A stretch of DNA of 64,000 nucleotides from Nocardioides daeguensis. GTDB lineage: Bacteria > Actinomycetota > Actinomycetes > Propionibacteriales > Nocardioidaceae. The stretch covers positions 45,824-109,823 of the forward strand of contig NZ_JAHTKU010000024.1 of assembly GCF_019192965.1 (NCBI RefSeq). The letters are read 5' to 3'. Shown here piece after piece: positions 46,426-57,337 of the stretch. The notes under the pieces are model-generated. The model was given only the letters and a program-made list of their open reading frames with translations. It ran no database searches and was not told the DNA's origin. The stretch's first letter is position 1; every line of letters begins with the position of its first letter. Made by a program: the position numbers and the translations under genes.

Positions 46426-46471
46426 GTCAACGCAGAGTAGCGCTATCGTCCCACGCGCGCAGCCGCTATCG
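46411..46471. promoter_or_regulatory. Three GCTATCG direct repeats across the MocR/EamA junction
   Basis: GCTATCG occurs at 46411-46417, 46442-46448 and 46465-46471, spaced 31 and 23 bp. The first overlaps a -10-like TATCGT five bases before the EamA ATG. Direct repeats are the usual operator form of MocR regulators, so this is a likely binding region. Confidence 0.55.
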
Positions 46472-47359
46472 ACCCTCCCCGCTGGCCTGGCCTGGGGGCT
46501 GGCCGGCGTGGTCGCCTTCTCCTTCACGGTGCCCCTCACCCGGGCCGCCCTCGGCGGCCTCGACCCGCTGTTCATCGGCGCCGGCCGGGCCGTCGTCGCG
46601 GCGACCCTGGCCGCGGGCACCCTGGCCCTGACCCGCCAGCGCCTCCCCCACGGCACGCAATGGGCCCGGCTCGCGGTGGTCGCCGCGGGCGTGGTCGCCG
46701 GGTTCCCGCTGCTGACGTCGTACGCGCTGCAAGAGGTGCCGGCCAGCCACTGCGCCGTGGTGACCGCGACCCTGCCCGCCGCCACGGCCGTGATCGCCGT
46801 GCTCCGCACCGGCGAGCGCCCGGCCCGCGCCTTCTGGCTCTTCGCCGCGCTCGGCGCGCTCGCCGCCGTCGGGTTCGCGGTCCTGCAGGGCGGCGGGACG
46901 GTCCACCTCCAACGCGCCGACCTGCTGCTGGTGCTGGCGGTGCTGGCCTGCGCGGTCGGGTACGCCGAGGGCGGCGTGATCTCCCGCGAGCTGGGCTCGT
47001 GGCAGACCATCTCCTGGGCGCTGGTGCTGGCCGCGCCGGCGATGGCCGCCCTGAGCGCGGTCAGCCTCGCGGCCCACCCGCCCTCGGCGACGCCGACCCA
47101 GTGGCTGTGCTTCGCCTACCTGGCCTGCATCAGCATGTTCCTCGGCTTCGTCGCCTGGTACCGCGGCCTCGCGATCGGCCCGATCGCGCAGGTCAGCCAG
47201 GTCCAGCTCGCCCAGCCGGTGCTGACCATCACCTGGGCAGGGCTGCTGCTCGGTGAGCAGATCACCTGGCTGACCGTCGTCGGCGGCCTCGCCGTCGTCG
47301 CGTGCGCGGCGGGCGCTAGTTCTTCCCGCGCCCGTACAGCCCGCGCACGACCTTCGTGA
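46424..47359 (+). CDS. EamA/DMT-family transporter
   Basis: The 311-residue protein has about ten membrane helices in two EamA repeats: GLAWGLAGVVAFSFTVPLTRAALGG and ADLLLVLAVLACAVGYAEGGVIS. Family members export amino acids or metabolites. ATG at 46424 shares three bases with the opposite MocR start (CATG, 46423-46426). Its last 44 nt overlap the 3' end of the convergent aldehyde dehydrogenase gene, an antisense arrangement. Control by the MocR protein is likely. Confidence 0.9.
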   Translation: MSTQSSAIVPRAQPLSTLPAGLAWGLAGVVAFSFTVPLTRAALGGLDPLFIGAGRAVVAATLAAGTLALTRQRLPHGTQWARLAVVAAGVVAGFPLLTSYALQEVPASHCAVVTATLPAATAVIAVLRTGERPARAFWLFAALGALAAVGFAVLQGGGTVHLQRADLLLVLAVLACAVGYAEGGVISRELGSWQTISWALVLAAPAMAALSAVSLAAHPPSATPTQWLCFAYLACISMFLGFVAWYRGLAIGPIAQVSQVQLAQPVLTITWAGLLLGEQITWLTVVGGLAVVACAAGASSSRARTARARPS

Positions 47360-48812
47360 GCTGCTTCTCCTCCTTGGCCGTACGACGGAAGGTGGTGAGC
47401 GCGATCGCCGGCTTGAACCGCTGGCGGGCGATCGCGTGCGGGTAGGTGAACTCGCGCAGCCCGTCGGGGCCGTGGATCCGGCCGAAGCCGGAGTCGCCGA
47501 CGCCGCCGAACGGCAGGGTCGGGATGCCGGCGAAGGAGATGACCCCGTTGATCGCGGTCATGCCGGCGCGCAGCCGCTGGGCGATCTCCATGCCGTGCTC
47601 CTTGGAGAACACCGTCGAGCCGAGCGCGTAGCGGGTGCCGTTGGCCCGCTCGATCGCCTCGTCCATGGTCCGCACGCGCGACACGGTCACGGTCGGGCCG
47701 AAGGTCTCCTCCTGCACGGCTGCGGAGTCCTCGGGGACGTCGACCAGCACCGTCGGCTGCACGAAGCGGGCGCCCTCGGGGACCGGGCCGCCGACCAGGG
47801 CGCGGCCGCCGCGGGCCAGCGCGTCGTCGACGTGGCGGCGGATGATGTCGACCTGCGAGGGCATCGTGATCGGGCCGACCTGGCCGCCGGGACGGGCCTC
47901 GAGCTGCTTGGCCTGGGCGACCAGCTCGTCGAGGAACTGGTCGTAGACGCGGTCGTGGACGTAGACCCGCTCCACACCGGCGCAGGTCTGGCCGGCGTTG
48001 GCGACCGCGCCCCACAGCGCCGCCTCGGCGGCCTCGGCGACGTCGGCGTCCTCGGCCACGATGAGCGCGTCCTTGCCGCCGGCCTCGATCACGACGGGGG
48101 TGAGGGTCTCGGCGCAGGACGCCATCACCCGCTTGCCCGTCGCAGTGGAGCCGGTGAACGCGACCTTGTCGACGCCGGCCGCGGTGAGCGCGGCCCCGGT
48201 CTCGCCGTACCCGGTGACGACCTGGAGCACGGGTCGGCCGACGGCCTCCCGGAAGGTCTCGGCGAGCCACTCACCGACGCCCGGGGTGTACTCCGAGGGC
48301 TTGAAGACGACCGCGTTGCCGGCGGCGAGGGCGTAGGCGATCGAGCCCATCGGGGTGAAGACGGGGTAGTTCCACGGGCCGATGACGCCGACCACGCCGA
48401 GCGGGCGGTATTCCACGCTCGCGGCCTGGTTGACCATCAGCAGCCCGGGCGAGACGCTGCGCCGCTTGAGCACCTTCTCGGCGTGGCTGGCCGCCCACGA
48501 CAGGTGGTCGACCGCGAGCGCGGTCTCCATGAGCGCGTCGCCGTCCGGCTTGCCGGTCTCGCGCGCCATGAGCGCGGCGAGCTCCTCCATCCGCCGCGCG
48601 ATCACCTTGCGCCAGCGGACCAGGGCCTTCTTGCGGCCCTCGAAGCCGAGGGCCTGCCACCACTCGGACTGCTTGCGGGCGGTCGCGACGGCGGCCTGCA
48701 CGTCGGCTGCGGTGTGGATCGGGTGGGTGCCGACGACCGCGCCGGTAGCGGGGTCGAGCGAGGTGAAGGTCTGCGCGGCGGGAGCGGTGGGAGCGGCGTC
48801 GGTGCTGGTCAC
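47316..48812 (-). CDS. NAD(P)-dependent aldehyde dehydrogenase
   Basis: This 498-residue dehydrogenase oxidises an aldehyde to its acid. It has the cofactor segment GVIGPWNYPV, the GSTATGKRV turn, the general-base Glu in VIEAGGKDALIV and the nucleophile Cys in NAGQTCAGVERVYV. The C-terminal tail (RRTAKEEKQLTKVVRGLYGRGKN) resembles succinate-semialdehyde/fatty-aldehyde type family members. GTG at 48812 follows TAGGTT with 7 nt between, suggesting a leaderless message. Its substrate is unknown. Confidence 0.94.
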   Translation of the reverse strand: MTSTDAAPTAPAAQTFTSLDPATGAVVGTHPIHTAADVQAAVATARKQSEWWQALGFEGRKKALVRWRKVIARRMEELAALMARETGKPDGDALMETALAVDHLSWAASHAEKVLKRRSVSPGLLMVNQAASVEYRPLGVVGVIGPWNYPVFTPMGSIAYALAAGNAVVFKPSEYTPGVGEWLAETFREAVGRPVLQVVTGYGETGAALTAAGVDKVAFTGSTATGKRVMASCAETLTPVVIEAGGKDALIVAEDADVAEAAEAALWGAVANAGQTCAGVERVYVHDRVYDQFLDELVAQAKQLEARPGGQVGPITMPSQVDIIRRHVDDALARGGRALVGGPVPEGARFVQPTVLVDVPEDSAAVQEETFGPTVTVSRVRTMDEAIERANGTRYALGSTVFSKEHGMEIAQRLRAGMTAINGVISFAGIPTLPFGGVGDSGFGRIHGPDGLREFTYPHAIARQRFKPAIALTTFRRTAKEEKQLTKVVRGLYGRGKN

Positions 48813-48833
48813 GGGTCCGAACCTACTGGGCTC

Positions 48834-49727
48834 TCAGCCGGAGCGGAATGGCGCCACGAACAACACGATCAGCGCCAGGTGGGCGGCCACCACGACACCG
48901 GCGATGACGACCGCCGCGAGCGGACGGCGCCGGGCGACCCACTCGGCCGCCTGGTAGGCGAGCGTGATCAGGCCGAGGGCCACGGTGACATGGAGCAGCA
49001 CGGCGAGCGCGATCCCGGACACCACACCCGCGATCGCGAACCGGCCCCAGGTCAGCCCGAGCAGCAGGGGGACGACGACCGCGCCGGCCAGACCGCCGAC
49101 CAGCTCCAGCCCGAACGACCGGTCCCCCATCCACGGCACGCCGTCGATCACGTCGAACAGGTCCAGCGTCGCCAGCACGCCGAGCACCACGATGATCGCC
49201 ACCGTCGCCGCGGCCGCGAGCCGGTAGCGCCCGTGCCGGGCCGGGGTCCAGGCCGCGGAGCCGTGCCAGATCGTCGACAGCGTCACCGCCGACCACACCA
49301 GCCAGCTGCGCACCGGCCCGGTGTCGGTGTCGCGCATCGCCGCCCGGAACACCCGGTCCGCCGCGACCCGGTCGAGCACGTGTCCCTCGACGGACACGTA
49401 GCTGGCCGGCTCGGCTGCGGAGTGCACCAGCCCGTCGTGGAGCAGCGCCGGCGGTAGGTGGCGCCCGGTGCGCGGCACCAGCCAGGTGAAGATCGTCGGC
49501 ACCGAGGTCAGGTCGGTCTCGAAGGTGCCGAGGTCGGCGGGGACCAGCAGGTCGCCGTACTCCCGGTCGCGGTAGGCGATCCGGTGCAGCATCCGGAACC
49601 GCTCGGTCCGGCGGTGGACGTCGCCCACCTCCACCCGCTCGAGCACGATCTTCGGCGGGTCGGCCGAGCCCTCGTCGTGGAACCGCTCGGGCTCCGGCCG
49701 CAACGGCGGCCACCAGGTCAGCTGCAC
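48834..49727 (-). CDS. DUF1353 domain membrane protein
   Basis: The 297-residue protein has a soluble N-terminal DUF1353 domain (about 30-130: LLVPADLGTFETDLTSVPTIF and LPPALLHDGLVHS). At least four membrane helices follow (about 165-295). DUF1353 proteins occur in phages and bacteria and have no defined role. GTG at 49727 overlaps the stop of the matrixin gene by ten bases, so it is probably coupled to it. Confidence 0.82.
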   Translation of the reverse strand: MQLTWWPPLRPEPERFHDEGSADPPKIVLERVEVGDVHRRTERFRMLHRIAYRDREYGDLLVPADLGTFETDLTSVPTIFTWLVPRTGRHLPPALLHDGLVHSAAEPASYVSVEGHVLDRVAADRVFRAAMRDTDTGPVRSWLVWSAVTLSTIWHGSAAWTPARHGRYRLAAAATVAIIVVLGVLATLDLFDVIDGVPWMGDRSFGLELVGGLAGAVVVPLLLGLTWGRFAIAGVVSGIALAVLLHVTVALGLITLAYQAAEWVARRRPLAAVVIAGVVVAAHLALIVLFVAPFRSG

Positions 49728-50388
49728 GATCCGGTCCCCTTCCCGAGCCGGGCGAGCCCCCTCAGGTCGCCCTCACCGAAGTCTTGCCGACCGACGCTCT
49801 CGGCGTACATCAGCTCGCGCCGCGAGTCGACGTGGTCGAGCCCGAGGACGTGCCCGAGCTCGTGGAGCAGGGTCGCCCGCTCGTCCGCGCCCCCGTCGAG
49901 CGCGTCGGCGTCGAGGACGACACCACCGGTCACGTACCAGAACCAGCGACCCTCCTCCCGGGTCGCCGCTCCCCCGACGCCGGCGACGTCCCCCGCCAGG
50001 TCGGGCACCTCGTCCGCGTCCGCCCAGGCGACGAGGACGGGCGCAGCCCGACCGATCTCCGGGGCCGTGCGGGCGCCCGGACGGCGCGCGGTCGTGCCGT
50101 CGTACTCGAACCGGAAGCCGCTGGCCCGCGCGACCTCCGCCACCGCGGCGCGCACCCGGGCGACGGCCTCGTCGTCCGTGCCGGCCGCGTGCGCGGGGTT
50201 GACCTCGTAGTGGATCGGCTCGCACGGTCGCCAGGTGACCGGCTCGCCCGCGCGGTACGGCTGCTCCTCGAGGAACGCGTACGTCGGGTCCGGCACCGGG
50301 CGGCCGAACCCGGTCGCGCCGGCCACGAGGACGCCGCCGAACAGGGCCATGCTCAGCAGGAGCGCGACGCCCCAGCGCCGGCGACCTC

Positions 50389-50392
<4 letters not shown>
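49718..50392 (-). CDS. Membrane-anchored matrixin-type metalloprotease
   Basis: The 224-residue product has an N-terminal membrane/signal helix (GVALLLSMALFGGVLVAGATGFG) and a small zinc protease domain ending in LLHELGHVLGLDHVDS. HELGHVLGLDH is the matrixin HExxHxxGxxH motif and LMY a few residues later is the Met-turn. It should act outside the membrane. GTG at 50392 overlaps the stop of the DUF255 gene (GTGA). It is the window's second secreted metzincin and is distinct from the one at 7991. Confidence 0.88.
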
Positions 50393-52386
<1,994 letters not shown>

Positions 52387-52436
52387 CCAGCAGACCACAA
52401 CGCCGGACGGTCGAGCTGCCCCGCCGTGGGCCCCGG

Positions 52437-53504
52437 TCAGTCGAGCGCGTCGAGCCGCCGCAGCTCGGGGAGCACCGTCTCGCCGAAGAGCACCATGTCC
52501 TGGTCGAAGGCCGGGAAGATCAGCATCAGGCCGTCGAGTCCGGTCTCGGCCACCAGGCGGCGGATGTGGCTCACGATCGTGCCGGCCGAACCCGCGACGT
52601 ACGCCGTCTGGAAGGCCGCCTCCGCGCCGGCGTCGTTGGCCCAGTTGAGCGCCAGGTCAGCGGGGATGCCCCACGACTCGCGCATCAGCGCGATCGCCGG
52701 CCGGTCGATGCCGCGGCCGTACTCCGCGACCAGCGCCTCGGCCTCGGCGTCGGTATCGGCCTGGACGACGGTGAGCATCGCGTAGGTCCGGCACTCGCGG
52801 CCGAGCGCGGCCGCGCGGGCCTTCACGTCGTCGGACTGGGCTCGCAGGGTGTCGAGGTCGTTGGCGGCCATGAAGGCCCCGTCGCACCACTGCGCCTGGA
52901 ACGCGCGCGCCTCGGCGGAGCTGCCGGCAGAGATGATCGTGGGCCGCGGCCCGGGATGGGGCCGGGACTCGCAGGCGTCGAGGGTGAAGAAGTCGGACCT
53001 CATCGTCACCGAGTCCTCCGACCACAGCCGGGTCACGCCCTCGCACCACTCCTCGGTGAGGCGGTACTTGTCGGCCTGGGTGCGCTGGTGGTCCCACAGA
53101 CCCATCTGGGTGAACTCGCCGGGGTAGGCGCCGTTGACGATGTTCATCCCGGCCCGCCCGTGCGAGATCTGCTGCAGCGTCGTGTACATCTTCGCCGCCA
53201 CCGCCGGGTGGTGGACGTTGGCGTGCATCGTCGCCCAGACCTTCACCCGCTCGGTGCACTCGGCGAGCGCCGACATCATCGTCATCGACTCCAGCGTCTG
53301 GCCCCAGTAGTCCGACTCCCCCGGGAAGCCCTTCCACTTCGCCATCGACATGACGAAGTCGAGGCCGATCGCCTCGGCGTGCAGGGCGGCGCGCTTGTTG
53401 TACTCGTAGTCGGCGAGCGGGCGGGGCGAGGTCGTGGACATGATCCAGCCACCGTCACCGATGGGTAGGAAGACGCCGTACTCCTTGGCCGCAGGGGTTG
53501 TCAT
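52437..53504 (-). CDS. Luciferase-like (LLM) flavin monooxygenase, RutA-like
   Basis: The 355-residue protein fits the F420/FMN-dependent LLM family. It starts EYGVFLPIGDGGWIMSTTSP, closely resembling the RutA pyrimidine oxygenase N-terminus. Other family phrases are ISHGRAGMNIVNGAYPGEFTQMGLW and DFFTLDACESRPHPGPRPTIISAG. It would use reduced FMN supplied by a separate reductase and O2 to oxidise a heterocycle. It lies past the small gene at 53649, so it may have its own promoter. It is strongly similar to the LLM at 57330-58448, suggesting duplication. Confidence 0.88.
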   Translation of the reverse strand: MTTPAAKEYGVFLPIGDGGWIMSTTSPRPLADYEYNKRAALHAEAIGLDFVMSMAKWKGFPGESDYWGQTLESMTMMSALAECTERVKVWATMHANVHHPAVAAKMYTTLQQISHGRAGMNIVNGAYPGEFTQMGLWDHQRTQADKYRLTEEWCEGVTRLWSEDSVTMRSDFFTLDACESRPHPGPRPTIISAGSSAEARAFQAQWCDGAFMAANDLDTLRAQSDDVKARAAALGRECRTYAMLTVVQADTDAEAEALVAEYGRGIDRPAIALMRESWGIPADLALNWANDAGAEAAFQTAYVAGSAGTIVSHIRRLVAETGLDGLMLIFPAFDQDMVLFGETVLPELRRLDALD

Positions 53505-53648
53505 CGCGGGTCGGTCCTCTCGACAGGTCGTCACGGTCCGGCAAGCGTGCGGGCCGAGCATTCGCTGAGGAGTGGTGTGCCGCGGAGAGCCAGGTCGAAC
53601 GTTAGCCAGGCCGTGTTTCACGGCGGCCAAGACGAGATCAGCCGCGTG

Positions 53649-54083
53649 TTACGACTCGTCCGAGGCGAGCTTCGTGACCCGACGGTCGGTCGTCACGACA
53701 TACAGGGCGAAGCCCAGCTCACGAGCGGCCAGCGACGTCCACGACCGGGGCTTGAACGCCTCCGCGGTGGTCTCACTGAGCACGAGCCCGACCTCGGCCT
53801 CGGGGAACCGGGTCGCTCTGAGCCACAACAGCTTGAACATGTCCGCGAGCACCTTGTTGCGCTGCTGGGAGGTGTAGGTGCCGCGGTTGACCACGACCTG
53901 GAAGAGGTAGCGGCTCTCCGGGTCGACGCCCTCGACCTCGAACATCGTGCCGGGCCGGAGCTCGAGCGCCCGCGGGCGCAGCGGAACCCCGAGCACCTCG
54001 GAGAGCGCCACGAGCGCGGCCCGCTCCGCCGAGTCCGGGCCGAATCTCCGCCACCCGAGCTCGTCGGGCATCGTCGTGCTCAT
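53649..54083 (-). CDS. Hypothetical protein (144 aa)
   Basis: I cannot assign this soluble 144-residue protein to a family. The sequence begins MSTTMPDELGWRRFGPDSAE and includes MFEVEGVDPESRYLFQVVVNRG and VGLVLSETTAEAFKPRSWTSL; the mixed alpha/beta pattern is vaguely nuclease-like but no catalytic motif is clear. It lies 10 nt after the MFS gene, so it may be the last gene of the flavin-monooxygenase operon. A GCCGTG-TTT-CACGGC hairpin (53610-53624) lies just beyond it. Confidence 0.6.
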   Translation of the reverse strand: MSTTMPDELGWRRFGPDSAERAALVALSEVLGVPLRPRALELRPGTMFEVEGVDPESRYLFQVVVNRGTYTSQQRNKVLADMFKLLWLRATRFPEAEVGLVLSETTAEAFKPRSWTSLAARELGFALYVVTTDRRVTKLASDES

Positions 54084-54093
54084 GTCCTTCAGG

Positions 54094-55311
54094 CTACGAG
54101 GCCGGCACCGGCGCCCGGTCGGGCGCCCCCGCACGGCGTACCTGGCCGGCGAGGTGGACCACCGACGCCAGCAGCAGTAGCCCCATCACGACACAGGCCG
54201 CCAGCCGCGAGGAGACGTCGACCAGCCAGAAGATCACCAGCGGTCCGGCTGCCGCGCCGACGTCGCCGACGGTCCGGGTCAGGCCGACCACGGCGCCGGA
54301 GTCCCGCGGCCCCCAGGTCTCCCCGGCGACGACGCCCGGCACCACGTTGACGGCGGTGGTCGCCGCGAAGTACACGACCAGCGCAGCCGCGAAGGCCACC
54401 GGATGGTGCAGCACGCACAGCGCCGCGATCGCCGCGGCGCCCGCGGCGCCACCGGCCAGCAACACCGAGCGCCGCGCGCCCCGGTCGACCAGCCTCCCGA
54501 CCAGCGGCATCGCGGCGAGGCTGACGACCGTGCCGGCGGCCATCGCCGCTGCGAGCGTGGCCGGTCGGAGCCCGGCGCCGTCGTAGGCCATCACCGGCAC
54601 GAGGCCCTGCTCCCCCGCGAACCGGACGAAGAAGGTGGCGAAGGAGACCCCGCAGAGCGCCAGCACGAGCGGCCGGTCGGCGCCGCGGGACGCGCCGGGG
54701 GCAGGGGGCGCCTCGACGCCGGTCGAGGCCACGGCGTACGCCGACCAGTACCGGTCCGCGGGCCGCGCGGCCTCCCAGGCGAGCACGCCCAGCAGCGGGA
54801 GGGCCGCCGCGACGAACGTCCAGGCGACGCCGAGCGTCTCCACCACGACCCCACCCAGCACGGCGCCCGCTGCGGCAGCGCTCATCATCGCGACCATCGC
54901 GGTCGCCACCACCGATCCGCGCCGATCGGCCGGGGCCGCGGTGACCAGCACCGAGTAGGCGACCGTGACGGTGGCGCCGCCGAACAGACCGGCCACGAAC
55001 CGGAGCAGCATGATCGGTCCGGCGTCGTCCACCAGTCCGGTCGGCGCGGTCACGAGCACGAGCCCGGCGGCGACCGACCACAGGTAGCGCCGCGGAGGCC
55101 ACCAGCGCAACGCCAACCCGGCCGGCGCGTTGGCCACCGCCCGACCGGCCGCGAAGGCGGCGAGGATCGGACCGAGCATCCCCACCGCGAGACCGTAGCG
55201 GTCCAGGTAGAGGGGCAACGCGGGCACGATCGCGCCCCACGTCATCTGCACCGCACCGATCAGGCAGCACAGCAGCAGCGTCTGCTCGCGCGCGGAGGTT
55301 GCCGGCCTCAC
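54094..55311 (-). CDS. MFS transporter
   Basis: This 405-residue transporter has twelve predicted helices and the MFS loop between helices 2 and 3 (ALRWWPPRRYLW) with APADRRGSVVATAMV in the first half. It probably imports a substrate or exports a product of the flavin-monooxygenase pathway. GTG at 55311 overlaps the stop of the LLM gene upstream (GTGA), so it belongs to the same operon. A direct substrate cannot be read from the sequence. Confidence 0.9.
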   Translation of the reverse strand: MRPATSAREQTLLLCCLIGAVQMTWGAIVPALPLYLDRYGLAVGMLGPILAAFAAGRAVANAPAGLALRWWPPRRYLWSVAAGLVLVTAPTGLVDDAGPIMLLRFVAGLFGGATVTVAYSVLVTAAPADRRGSVVATAMVAMMSAAAAGAVLGGVVVETLGVAWTFVAAALPLLGVLAWEAARPADRYWSAYAVASTGVEAPPAPGASRGADRPLVLALCGVSFATFFVRFAGEQGLVPVMAYDGAGLRPATLAAAMAAGTVVSLAAMPLVGRLVDRGARRSVLLAGGAAGAAAIAALCVLHHPVAFAAALVVYFAATTAVNVVPGVVAGETWGPRDSGAVVGLTRTVGDVGAAAGPLVIFWLVDVSSRLAACVVMGLLLLASVVHLAGQVRRAGAPDRAPVPAS

Positions 55312-56645
55312 CCGCACAGCACGTCGCGGAGCGTCTGCTGTCCGGGCTCCCGCTCCGCCAGGGCCCCCCGGCGCCGCAGCTCGGCGGCGAGCAGCTCCAC
55401 GACCGCCGCGTAGCCCGACGGGAAGGCCAGCGGGCTGGAGATCATGTAGCCGCCCCGAGAACCGGTCTCGGCGAAGTTCTCCTCCAGCAGGTCCGCGATC
55501 CGGCCCGCCGAGCCCACCAGCATGTGGTCCACCCCGGTGGCCGAGCGCCAGCCGTGCTCGAAGAACTCGGCCCGGTCGATGAGGTGGTCCTCGCCGTACT
55601 CGGTGATCAGGTGCCCGACCAGGCCTGCGGGCGTGGCGTTCGCCTTGACGATCTCCTCGCGCAGGTCGCCGAGCCGGAACGACGACGGCAGCCCCGAGAA
55701 GTCGTAGCCCGCGTTGTGCGAGAGCGCCACCGCGACCATCTCCTCGGTCCACGCGGCGAGCACGGTCTGCTTGCGCGTCTCGGCCTCCTCGTCGGTGACC
55801 CCCACGATCGCCTGCAGGTCCCACAGGATGCCGATCCGCTTCGGGTCGCGGCCCTGCTCCACGAGGGCGTCGTCCAGCATCCGGCGGTGCCGCTGCTGCG
55901 CGCCGAGGTCGGCGCCGAAGCCGAAGACGAGGTCGGCGAAGCTGGCCGACGCCTCGATGCCGCGTGGGCTGGCGCCGGCCTGGACGAGCACGGGCTCGAC
56001 CTGCGGGCTCGGCACCGACGCGAGCGGGCCGGCGACGTCGAAGAAGCGGCCGTGGTGGTCGATCGGGTGCACCTTGCCGGGGTCGGCGAACCGGCGGGAC
56101 TCCCGGTCCCGGATGATCGCATCGGGCTCGACCGAGCGCCACAGCGCCTTGCAGACGCCGATGAACTCCTCCATCCGCTCATAGCGGAGCCCGTGCTCGA
56201 GCAGCTCGTCGAAGCCGTAGTTGCGGGCGTCGGCGAGCCGGGTGGAGGCCACCACGTTGAACGCGATGCGTCCGCCGGTGACGTGGTCGAGGCTGTTGAG
56301 CAGCCGGGCGACGTAGAACGGGTGCATGAACGTCGAGGAGTAGGTCAGCCCGAAGCCGACCCGCTCGGTCACGGTCGACATCGCCGCGATCACCGGGCTC
56401 ATGTCGTGCCGCGGCCACTGGACGCCCCACTCGACGGCGGCGTCGCGGGAGCCCTGCCAGGTGCTGGGGATGCCAGAGCCGTCACCGAAGAAGAGCAGGT
56501 CGATGCCACCTCGGTCGGCCATCTGCGCGAGCTCCATGTAGGAGCGCACGTCCGGGAAGTCCCGGCCGATCCACGAGCCGGGCATCGCCCATCGTCCATC
56601 GGTGTGGGCGAAGGAGAGGTCGAGGGCCAGGTGCATGCCGCTCAC
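55308..56645 (-). CDS. LLM flavin monooxygenase, NtaA/SnaA/DszA type
   Basis: The 445-residue protein matches the NtaA-type LLM group: MHLALDLSFAHTDGRW, YMELAQMADRGGIDLLFFGDG, ATVTERVGFGLTYSS-like segments, and GRIAFNVVASTRLADARNYG. Relatives oxidise nitrilotriacetate, EDTA, dibenzothiophene sulfones or similar compounds with FMNH2 from a partner reductase. GTG at 56645 overlaps the isochorismatase-like stop (GTGA). Three LLM enzymes from two subfamilies in one cluster suggest sequential oxidation. Confidence 0.9.
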   Translation of the reverse strand: MSGMHLALDLSFAHTDGRWAMPGSWIGRDFPDVRSYMELAQMADRGGIDLLFFGDGSGIPSTWQGSRDAAVEWGVQWPRHDMSPVIAAMSTVTERVGFGLTYSSTFMHPFYVARLLNSLDHVTGGRIAFNVVASTRLADARNYGFDELLEHGLRYERMEEFIGVCKALWRSVEPDAIIRDRESRRFADPGKVHPIDHHGRFFDVAGPLASVPSPQVEPVLVQAGASPRGIEASASFADLVFGFGADLGAQQRHRRMLDDALVEQGRDPKRIGILWDLQAIVGVTDEEAETRKQTVLAAWTEEMVAVALSHNAGYDFSGLPSSFRLGDLREEIVKANATPAGLVGHLITEYGEDHLIDRAEFFEHGWRSATGVDHMLVGSAGRIADLLEENFAETGSRGGYMISSPLAFPSGYAAVVELLAAELRRRGALAEREPGQQTLRDVLCG

Positions 56646-57337
56646 GCCGTCACCGACCGGGCGGCGAAGCGGCCGACGACCTCGTCGGTGGTGGTGACCA
56701 TCGACGAGTTGAGCGCGAGCATCTCGAGGGCCGCCTCGTGGAAGCGGGCGCCGTACGACGCGCACGCGTCGCGCGGGACCACCACCGGATAGTCGTGCTG
56801 CATGGCGTCGTTGGCGGTCGAGAACACGCAGCACTCGGTGGTCAGCCCGGTGACGACCAGCCAGTCGATGCCGGCCTCCCGCAGCCTCGCCGCGAGGTCG
56901 GTCCCGATGAAGCCGGAGTAGGAGTTCTTGGACACGACGATCTCGCCGGGCCGGGGCTCCAGCCCGCCGTACCACGCCGCGCCGGGGGTGCCGGCCACGC
57001 AGGGGTTGGCGTCGCCGAGCGGGAGGTCACGGGAGCCGTTGCGCAGCCAGTTGTTCACGGTCCACGTGTCGTGGTCGGTCTCCAGCTGCACCCACACGAC
57101 CGGGACGGCATGCTCGCGGGCGGCGTCGACCAGGCGGCCGATCGCGGCGACGGCGTCCTGCACGCTGGCCAGGTCCGCCGGGGTCTCGCACATCGGGCCG
57201 ATCGCGTCCGGGTGCCCGAAGTCGTGTTGCACGTCGACCACCACGACGGCCGGGGTCAGGCCGTCCAGGGCGGCGAACCGGGCGGCGCTGAGGTCGTCCA
57301 GGGCAGCGGAGCTGCGGAAGGCGGCGGACTCAGACAT
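56642..57337 (-). CDS. Isochorismatase-family cysteine hydrolase, RutB-like
   Basis: This 231-residue hydrolase has the catalytic triad of the family: Asp in VVVVDVQHDFGHP, Lys in VVSKNSYSGF and Cys in TGLTTECCVFSTANDAM. RutB relatives hydrolyse ureidoacrylate peracid after RutA opens the uracil ring. Its position between two LLM genes strongly suggests hydrolysis of a ring-opened amide product. ATG at 57337 overlaps the RutA-like stop by eight bases. Confidence 0.9.
   Translation of the reverse strand: MSESAAFRSSAALDDLSAARFAALDGLTPAVVVVDVQHDFGHPDAIGPMCETPADLASVQDAVAAIGRLVDAAREHAVPVVWVQLETDHDTWTVNNWLRNGSRDLPLGDANPCVAGTPGAAWYGGLEPRPGEIVVSKNSYSGFIGTDLAARLREAGIDWLVVTGLTTECCVFSTANDAMQHDYPVVVPRDACASYGARFHEAALEMLALNSSMVTTTDEVVGRFAARSVTA

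Noticed and set aside
53610..53624. GCCGTG-TTT-CACGGC hairpin as an operator of the RutA-like gene
   Set aside because: It could equally be a weak terminator or chance; there is no second copy near the related operon, so I did not list it as regulatory.
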